DNA of 12,262 bases from positions 1-12,262 of the forward strand of contig JAEEQI010000065.1 of NCBI GenBank assembly GCA_016285215.1, written 5' to 3'. Of this stretch, positions 6,982 through 12,262 are shown in pieces. Under the pieces are notes generated by a model that was not told where the DNA came from, did no database searches, and saw only the letters and a program-made list of their open reading frames with translations. Position 1 is the first letter of the stretch. Each line of letters starts with the position of its first letter. The translations under genes were made by a program, and so were the position numbers. Source of the stretch: Bacteroidales bacterium. Lineage in GTDB: Bacteria; Bacteroidota; Bacteroidia; Bacteroidales; UBA932.

Positions 6982-7004
6982 ACTACCTATATTATTAACC
7001 AATC
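6982..7004 (+). promoter_or_regulatory. Shared susC leader motif, plus-strand copy
   Basis: The 23 nt are identical to the minus-strand copy at 6623-6645 and have the same orientation relative to their gene. The motif ends 8 nt before the susC ATG at 7013. The bases between motif and ATG differ from the other leader, so the identity has a defined edge. There is no upstream ATG in this leader, so the motif is not conserved as coding sequence. Confidence 0.8.
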
Positions 7005-7012
7005 GTTATTTT

Positions 7013-10000
7013 ATGAAAATGACAAAGCTTTTTGCTGCATGCGCTTCGGCGTTCCTTTTCTTAGGAACCGCTTCGGCGTATGCCGTCACGTCCTCCAATG
7101 AGGTTGTGGCCGATCAGCAGCAGGTTCGCATTTCCGGAACTGTTGTTGATGCTCAGGGCGTTCCTGTTCCGGGCGCCAGTGTCATCATCAAGGGAACAGC
7201 CACCGGCACCATGACGGACGCCAAGGGCGTATTCACCATCTCCGTCCGCCCCGGCGCTTCCCTTGAAGTTTCCTGCATTGGCTACACCACCGTCGAGGTG
7301 GCCGCCAAGGAAAACCTCCGCATTGTCCTGCAAGAGGACCAGGAATTCCTGGAAGAAGTCGTCGTCGTGGGTTATGGCACCCAGAAGAAGGCCAACCTCA
7401 CCGGCGCCGTTTCCACCGTTGACGTAGAAAAGACGCTGGATGGCAAGTCCGTATCCAGCGTAGGGAAGGCCCTGCAGGGCGCCGTTCCCGGCCTCACCAT
7501 CATCAATGACAATGGTGACATCAACTCCGAACCTACCATCGTAATCCGTGGTATCGGAACCCTCTCCAATAGTGGAACCTCCACGCCACTGTATGTAGTG
7601 GATGGTGTTCCCATGGACAACCTGTCCTACTTAAACCCTCAGGATATCGCCAGCATCTCCGTCCTGAAGGATGCCGCCTCCTCCTCGATCTATGGTACCC
7701 GTGCCGCCTTTGGTGTAGTTCTTGTGACCACCAAGAGCGCCACCACCTCCGAAAGAGCGGTTGTTTCCTATAACAACAACTTTGGCTGGAGCCAGGCTAC
7801 CGACCTTCCCGACTATCCCAACGTTATCCAGCAGGTAACCGCCATGACGGAAGCCAACAAGCGTGCCGGCGTGGAGTCCGAGCTCTTCGGCATGTATCTG
7901 GATAGCGAGCACTTCCTGGAGATGGCCAACAAATGGCAACAGAAGCACGGCGGAAAGGCTCCTTACCGCGAGATGGTCTGGGGTGATGACTATGATGCCC
8001 AGGGCTACTATGCCGACTGGGATGTGAAGAACATCATGTTCAACAAGGCCGCCCCCTCCCATAACCACACGCTTTCCGTTCAGGGTGCCACCGAAAAGAC
8101 CAACTACTACATGTCCGTTGGTTACAACAAGGAACAGAGCCTGATGAACTTCAACCCCGACAAGGTTCGCAAAATCAACGCCACCGTCAATGTATCGGCC
8201 CAGGTTCTCAAATGGCTGAAAGTCGGTGCCCGCGTGAACTTCTCCAATAAGATTTACAATTATCCTTACAGCCGTGGTGCCAGCTCTTATCAGTACCTCT
8301 GGCGCTGGGGCTCCTTCTTCGGCCCTTACGGATACTATGTAGACGAAGACGGCACCCAGTATGAAGCCCGCACGCTCATCGGCGCCCGCATGACCGGCGC
8401 TCCCAGCAACCAGACCACCATGAACCTGCGTCTGGGCGGCTTCCTCAAGGCCGATATCGTGAAGGGTCTGTCCTTCAACGCCGACTATACCTTCACCGAC
8501 AAGGTAGGTCGCTACAAAGGCCCCGGCTACCCCTCCTACGTGCTCAACACCTGGGGTGTGAACCCTAGCGTGAGCAATATTGCAGGTGCTACCACCTGGA
8601 TGGAAACCAGCCGCGACTTCTACTACAACCATTCCGCCAATGCATACTTCGATTATGTATTGGACATCCGTAACAACCACCACTTCAACTTCAAGCTGGG
8701 CGCCAACCTGGACAAGAGCGAATACGAGTATCTGTACTATGAGCGCCACGCCCTGATGGACATCAACATGCCTGAGCTGGCCCTGTCCGACGAGGACTAC
8801 AGCTATACTCACCGCCACACCCACAACGGTTCCCTCGGATTCTTCGGCCGTATCAACTACGACTATGCCGGCAAGTATCTGGCAGAGTTCAATATCCGCC
8901 GTGACGGTTCCTCCAAATTCCCTGCTAAGGACCAGTGGGGCACCTTCCTATCCGGTTCCCTCGGTTACCGTATCTCTGAGGAGAACTTCTGGAAGCCCAT
9001 CAAGCCCATCGTGAATAACGCCAAGATCCGCGCTTCCTATGGCCAGGTAGGTAACCAGGAGGTAGGTAGCGACATGTTCCTGGAGACCATGACCAAGCAG
9101 ACCAACGCCGTTAACTGGCTGGGCAGCGGCTCCTCCAAGTACGATTACTTCTCCGCCCCTAAGATGGTATCCGAGTCCCTCACCTGGGAATCCATCGCCA
9201 CCACCAATATCGGTATCGACCTCGGCTTCCTGAAGGGAGACCTCAATGTTTCCTTTGACTGGTTCCAGCGCAATACCAAAGGCATGCTCGCCCCCGGTAA
9301 GGCCCTGCCGGCCGTGATTGGCGCTTCCGCCGCTTACGAGAACGCCGGTTCCCTGAGAACCCGTGGTTGGGAATTCAATATTGACTGGCACCACACCTTT
9401 GGCGAATTCAACGTTTACGCCAACGCCAATCTCTCCGACTACAAGACCATTGTAACGGAATGGGATTCCAACGACCTCATCAACAGCAACTACACCGGAA
9501 AGGAATATGGTGAAATCTGGGGCTTCGAGACCGACCGCTACTTCACCTCCGCTGCCGATGTTCAGAACTCCGCTTCTCAAAAGCTGCTGGAGAGCGGCTC
9601 CTTCCACTATGGCCCTGGCGACATCAAGTTCGTAGACCAGGACAAGAACGGTGAAATCAACTGGGGCAAGGGTACTCCTTCCGATCACGGAGACCTTATC
9701 AAGATTGGTAACAGCACTCCCCGCTACCAGTATTCCTTCCGCCTCGGCGGTTCCTGGAAAGGAATTGACCTGGATGTTTACTTCCAGGGCGTGGGCAAGC
9801 GCGACATGTGGACCCAGTCTTCCTTCGTAATGCCGTTCATGCGTGGTGTCGATGGCATCTACACCAACCAGATGAGCTATGTAACCGCCGACCAGGTGGC
9901 CCATGAGAACATTGACCAGAACGCCTGGTTCCCCGCCCTCTATGGTGGTGGTGCCGGTCAGGGAAACATCTCTTCTTCCATCGTTTCCGGTGGCCGTTAC

Positions 10001-10285
10001 AACTTCTATCCCCAGACCAAGTACCTGGTTAACATGGCCTACCTGCGTCTGAAGAACCTCACCATCGGCTATACCCTCCCTCGTAACCTCACTCAGAAGA
10101 TTTCCATCGAGAAGGTTCGCGTCTATGTGGCTGCCACCAACCTCCTGGACATCATCAACCACAACCATGGCACCGGCATTGACCCTGAAATCAATACAGG
10201 TGTAGGTTCTTATGCCAACGGTGTTTGGGGTCGTACCGAGCCTATTTACCGTACTTATTCTTGCGGCTTGCAGGTCACGTTCTAA
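7013..10285 (+). CDS. SusC/RagA-like TonB-dependent transporter (right operon)
   Basis: A 1090-residue outer-membrane transporter. The signal peptide ends ASAYA near residue 24 and is followed by a short polar linker. Residues 38-108 form a carboxypeptidase-regulatory-like domain (ISGTVVDAQGVPVPGASVII). A canonical TonB box and family signature, LEEVVVVGYGTQKKANLTGAV, begins at 113. The plug holds VGKALQGAVPGLTI, PLYVVDGVPMDN (192-203) and LNPQDIASISVLKDAASSSIYG. The barrel ends SCGLQVTF with the terminal Phe. An acidic loop, DQDKNGEIN at 875-883, resembles the calcium-binding-like DxDxNG turn often seen in late SusC barrels. There is no STN domain. ATG 7013 is preferred; Met3 is also possible. 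Its domain order is like that of the left SusC, but the post-linker signature differs, which puts the two in different subclasses. susD follows after a 20-nt spacer. Confidence 0.96.
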   Translation: MKMTKLFAACASAFLFLGTASAYAVTSSNEVVADQQQVRISGTVVDAQGVPVPGASVIIKGTATGTMTDAKGVFTISVRPGASLEVSCIGYTTVEVAAKENLRIVLQEDQEFLEEVVVVGYGTQKKANLTGAVSTVDVEKTLDGKSVSSVGKALQGAVPGLTIINDNGDINSEPTIVIRGIGTLSNSGTSTPLYVVDGVPMDNLSYLNPQDIASISVLKDAASSSIYGTRAAFGVVLVTTKSATTSERAVVSYNNNFGWSQATDLPDYPNVIQQVTAMTEANKRAGVESELFGMYLDSEHFLEMANKWQQKHGGKAPYREMVWGDDYDAQGYYADWDVKNIMFNKAAPSHNHTLSVQGATEKTNYYMSVGYNKEQSLMNFNPDKVRKINATVNVSAQVLKWLKVGARVNFSNKIYNYPYSRGASSYQYLWRWGSFFGPYGYYVDEDGTQYEARTLIGARMTGAPSNQTTMNLRLGGFLKADIVKGLSFNADYTFTDKVGRYKGPGYPSYVLNTWGVNPSVSNIAGATTWMETSRDFYYNHSANAYFDYVLDIRNNHHFNFKLGANLDKSEYEYLYYERHALMDINMPELALSDEDYSYTHRHTHNGSLGFFGRINYDYAGKYLAEFNIRRDGSSKFPAKDQWGTFLSGSLGYRISEENFWKPIKPIVNNAKIRASYGQVGNQEVGSDMFLETMTKQTNAVNWLGSGSSKYDYFSAPKMVSESLTWESIATTNIGIDLGFLKGDLNVSFDWFQRNTKGMLAPGKALPAVIGASAAYENAGSLRTRGWEFNIDWHHTFGEFNVYANANLSDYKTIVTEWDSNDLINSNYTGKEYGEIWGFETDRYFTSAADVQNSASQKLLESGSFHYGPGDIKFVDQDKNGEINWGKGTPSDHGDLIKIGNSTPRYQYSFRLGGSWKGIDLDVYFQGVGKRDMWTQSSFVMPFMRGVDGIYTNQMSYVTADQVAHENIDQNAWFPALYGGGAGQGNISSSIVSGGRYNFYPQTKYLVNMAYLRLKNLTIGYTLPRNLTQKISIEKVRVYVAATNLLDIINHNHGTGIDPEINTGVGSYANGVWGRTEPIYRTYSCGLQVTF

Positions 10286-10305
10286 CCCATTAGTTGCATA
10301 CGATT

Positions 10306-12078
10306 ATGAAAAAATATATTATCATTTCCCTGGCTTTGGTCTTTGCACTTGTATCTTGCAAAAAGATCAACGAAGACATTCTGAACGGAGACCCTTACAC
10401 TTCGTTCACCAAGAGCAATTACTTCACCAGCGAAAAGAATGTTGAGTTGTTTGCCAACTACTTCTACAGTGATTTCGCCGGTTACGGTAACTCCGGCAGT
10501 TACGGCACGTACTACTTCCCCACCCTCAACGACAACCAGACGCCTACTGGTTATACGGAGTGGAGCTTCACGTCCGTAACGGCCAACAATACCACCTGGA
10601 ACGACAACTATTCCAATATTCGCCGCGCCAACACGCTCATCGAGGCCATCCCCGGCATCGCCAGCATGAGTGAAAGCGCCAAAAACAACTGGCTGGGTGT
10701 TGCCCGTCTGTTCCGTGCATGGTACCACTATAAACTGGTCCGCACCTTCGGTGACTGCTACTGGGTAGACAAGGTTCTGGACACCACCGACGAAGACATC
10801 CTTTATGGCCCCCGTCAAGACCGTGACGCCGTTATGGACAAGGTTCTGGAAGACCTGAACTTCGCCGTTGCCAACATTTCCATGAACGCTAGCTCCCGCA
10901 CAGCCATCAACAATATGGTAGCTCAGGCCATGAAGAGCGAAATCTGCCTGTATGAAGGCACCTTCTGCAAGTATCGCTCTGCCAGCGACGGTCAGAAAGC
11001 CGCTGACGCCACCCGCGCCAACGCCTTCCTCACCGAATCCAAGCACGCCTCCCAGGCTATCATGAGCAACGCCATTTACGGCGTCAGCTCCAGTTATCGC
11101 GCCATCTACAACTCCTTAGATCTTTCCAAGGGCGAAGCCGCCAAGGAAATGATTCTCTACAAGAAGTATCAGACCGGTGCCCTCACCCACAGCCTTATTG
11201 ACTACACCTGCGGTTCCACCCAGCAGAATGGTCTTACCAAGGACGCTTTCGATGCTTACCTGTTCACCGATGGCGAATGCCTGGCCAACACCACTATGGA
11301 TAAGAGCGACCACGGTGTGAAGAAGAGCATTACTCCCGGAACCTACCGTGACGAAGGCAACTACGTGCTGGACATCTCCGGTGTTCTGGCCACCCGTGAC
11401 CCCCGTCTGGCCGAGTCCGTGGACAACGTGCTCCTGCCTCCGGGACTGGGTTACCGTCGTTATCAGCTGGGCGCCGAATCCACCTGCTCCACCGGCTACG
11501 GTGTGCAGAAGTTCGACACCCCCCTGTTCACCGATGCTACTCTTCGTAACTCCATCGGCGGCGCCGAAACCGATGCTCCTATCTTCTGGCTCAGCACCAT
11601 CCTCCTCAACTACGCCGAGGCTTGCGCCGAACTGGGCAGCATCTCCCAGGATGACCTGAACGCTTCCATCAACAAACTCCGCAGCCGTATCAACATGCCT
11701 GCTCTTACCACTGCACCCAAGGCCGATCCCGCCAACAACATGGGCGTAAGCAACCTGCTTTGGGAAATCCGCCGCGAGCGCCGCGTTGAGCTCATGTTTG
11801 ACAACGACGACCGCTACTGGAGCCTCATCCGCTGGCACCAGCTGGACAAGCTTGATCAGACCAAGTATCCCAACCTCCGCAAGGGTGGCTGGATTGGCTC
11901 CGACATCTACAATGCCGACGCCGGTCTGAAGGACAAGACCACCATCGATGCCAACGGTTACATTGACTGCAGCAACGGTACTGCCGGCCGTAAGTACGAC
12001 GCTAAGTACTACCTGGCTCCTATCCCTTCCGGTCAGAGCACTCTGAATCCTCAGATTGGTCAGAACCCCGGCTGGTAA
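10306..12078 (+). CDS. SusD/RagB family outer-membrane lipoprotein
   Basis: A 590-residue nutrient-binding lipoprotein that caps the right-hand SusC. The signal MKKYIIISLALVFAL ends in lipobox LVSC; Cys18 is lipidated. Classical SusD hallmarks are present: RRANTLIEAI (106-115), RLFRAWYHYKLVRTFGDCYW (134-153) for the N-terminal helical SusD-like_3 part, and RRERRVELMFDNDDRYWSLI (488-507) and YLAPIPSGQSTLNPQIGQNP near the C-terminus for SusD_RagB. In the RRVEL motif the usual glycine turn (FEGxR) is replaced by FDNDDR. Length fits the family. The ATG at 10306 (MKK) is chosen over an in-frame TTG 12 nt upstream. It is 20 nt after the susC stop and the last gene before a terminator. Ligand unknown. 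Confidence 0.95.
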   Translation: MKKYIIISLALVFALVSCKKINEDILNGDPYTSFTKSNYFTSEKNVELFANYFYSDFAGYGNSGSYGTYYFPTLNDNQTPTGYTEWSFTSVTANNTTWNDNYSNIRRANTLIEAIPGIASMSESAKNNWLGVARLFRAWYHYKLVRTFGDCYWVDKVLDTTDEDILYGPRQDRDAVMDKVLEDLNFAVANISMNASSRTAINNMVAQAMKSEICLYEGTFCKYRSASDGQKAADATRANAFLTESKHASQAIMSNAIYGVSSSYRAIYNSLDLSKGEAAKEMILYKKYQTGALTHSLIDYTCGSTQQNGLTKDAFDAYLFTDGECLANTTMDKSDHGVKKSITPGTYRDEGNYVLDISGVLATRDPRLAESVDNVLLPPGLGYRRYQLGAESTCSTGYGVQKFDTPLFTDATLRNSIGGAETDAPIFWLSTILLNYAEACAELGSISQDDLNASINKLRSRINMPALTTAPKADPANNMGVSNLLWEIRRERRVELMFDNDDRYWSLIRWHQLDKLDQTKYPNLRKGGWIGSDIYNADAGLKDKTTIDANGYIDCSNGTAGRKYDAKYYLAPIPSGQSTLNPQIGQNPGW

Positions 12079-12099
12079 TCGTTACTGGCTCCTATAATC

Positions 12100-12130
12100 A
12101 ATCAGGCGACCCACTAAGGGCCGCCTGATT
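12100..12130 (+). terminator. Intrinsic terminator of the right operon
   Basis: The arms AATCAGGCG and CGCCTGATT pair perfectly over 9 bp. An A/C mismatch, three C-G pairs and the loop ACTAA complete the hairpin, followed by TTGTATT. It lies 22 nt after the susD stop. It may also slow transcription of the convergent gene ending at 12151, but the minus-strand side has only a weak T-rich tail. Confidence 0.8.
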
Positions 12131-12150
12131 TTGTATTATGGTATGGAATC

Positions 12151-12262
12151 TTACTTCAATGCTTGGGCCAGGGCCTCCCAATGTTCGGGGGTCATACTGC
12201 CGGGGGTGAAGAGGCAGATGCCGGCGGCTCCGGCTTCACGGGCGCCCTTGACGGCGGTTCCC
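12151..12262 (-). CDS. C-terminal end of a convergent gene, possibly a TIM-barrel hydrolase
   Basis: Only the last 36 codons and a TAA stop are in the window; the gene continues beyond the right edge. The peptide starts GTAVKGAREAGAAGICLF and ends with EHWEALAQALK. An amphipathic helix, a hydrophobic strand (GICLF) and a last helix would fit the end of an alpha/beta (TIM) barrel such as the GH-like proteins of Bacteroidota, but this is a weak guess from a very short piece. Codon use is GC-rich like that of the other genes. It faces the right operon tail-to-tail with 72 bp between stops. Confidence 0.7.
   Translation of the reverse strand, partial: GTAVKGAREAGAAGICLFTPGSMTPEHWEALAQALK

Larger units (their letters stand above)
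6613..7012. other. Divergent control region between the two susC genes
   Basis: These 400 bp separate two outward-facing operons and encode no complete protein gene. They are strongly AT-rich with A/T tracts at about 6836-6875 and 6893-6917. Apart from the promoters, palindrome, leader motifs, hairpin and Shine-Dalgarno site listed separately, there is a small inverted repeat AATATT-TCCG-AATATT at 6719-6734 and a short GGCT-AA-AGCC at about 6962-6971. No regulator gene and no tRNA or riboswitch fold that I recognise is present. Confidence 0.85.

Noticed and set aside
6623..7004. Reading the 23-bp inverted repeats as ends of a mobile element or invertible segment
   Set aside because: No transposase or recombinase is present, no target duplication is visible, and the motif position relative to both ATGs is better explained by leader function. 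Inversion remains testable with long reads but is not supported here.
12100..12130. Hairpin as a CRISPR or attachment-site repeat
   Set aside because: There are only two copies in the window, each directly behind an operon stop and followed by T-rich sequence, which fits terminators.

Overview
The window looks like a chromosomal piece of a Bacteroidota bacterium, most likely order Bacteroidales. The grounds are two SusC/SusD outer-membrane uptake pairs, DUF4251 and DUF4397-like accessory proteins, Bacteroidota-type promoter boxes (-33 TTG core, -7 TAnnTTTG) and genes that mostly start without a Shine-Dalgarno sequence. Coding DNA has GC-rich third positions (GCC, ACC, TCC, CTG), while the spacers are very AT-rich. 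Genus cannot be read from this sequence; a gut or rumen Bacteroidales is a guess.

Layout. Positions 1-115 are an AT-rich edge with no gene. Positions 116-6612 hold a four-gene operon on the minus strand. In transcription order it is a SusC-like TonB-dependent transporter (6612-3502), a SusD-like_2-type lipoprotein (3489-1579), a lipoprotein with DUF4397-like features (1563-682) and a secreted DUF4251 protein (676-167), closed by a strong intrinsic terminator at 145-116. Positions 6613-7012 are a 400-bp divergent control region. Positions 7013-12078 hold a two-gene operon on the plus strand, a SusC-like transporter and a classical SusD/RagB lipoprotein, closed by a terminator at 12100-12130. 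The last 112 bases are the 3' end of a convergent minus-strand gene that runs off the window.

How the genes fit together. Each SusC/SusD pair should form a lidded, TonB-powered importer of glycan or peptide oligomers in the outer membrane. The two pairs belong to different subclasses, so they are not a recent tandem duplication. The left operon adds a surface-type lipoprotein and a small exported protein. No complete degradative enzyme and no regulator (ECF sigma/anti-sigma, hybrid two-component, SusR-like) is encoded here, so the substrate is unknown.

The unusual content is in the control region. A 23-nt sequence is repeated without mismatch just upstream of both susC start codons, so it forms an inverted repeat in the window. 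A 19-bp palindrome fills the spacer of the best promoter. The long leader of the left operon holds a near-perfect Shine-Dalgarno sequence, rare in this phylum, in front of a 41-codon ORF that overlaps the susC start. It also holds a perfect hairpin and a degenerate third copy of the leader motif. The terminators of the two operons share a core sequence and differ by a compensatory base pair. No rRNA, tRNA, CRISPR, insertion sequence or integrase was seen.
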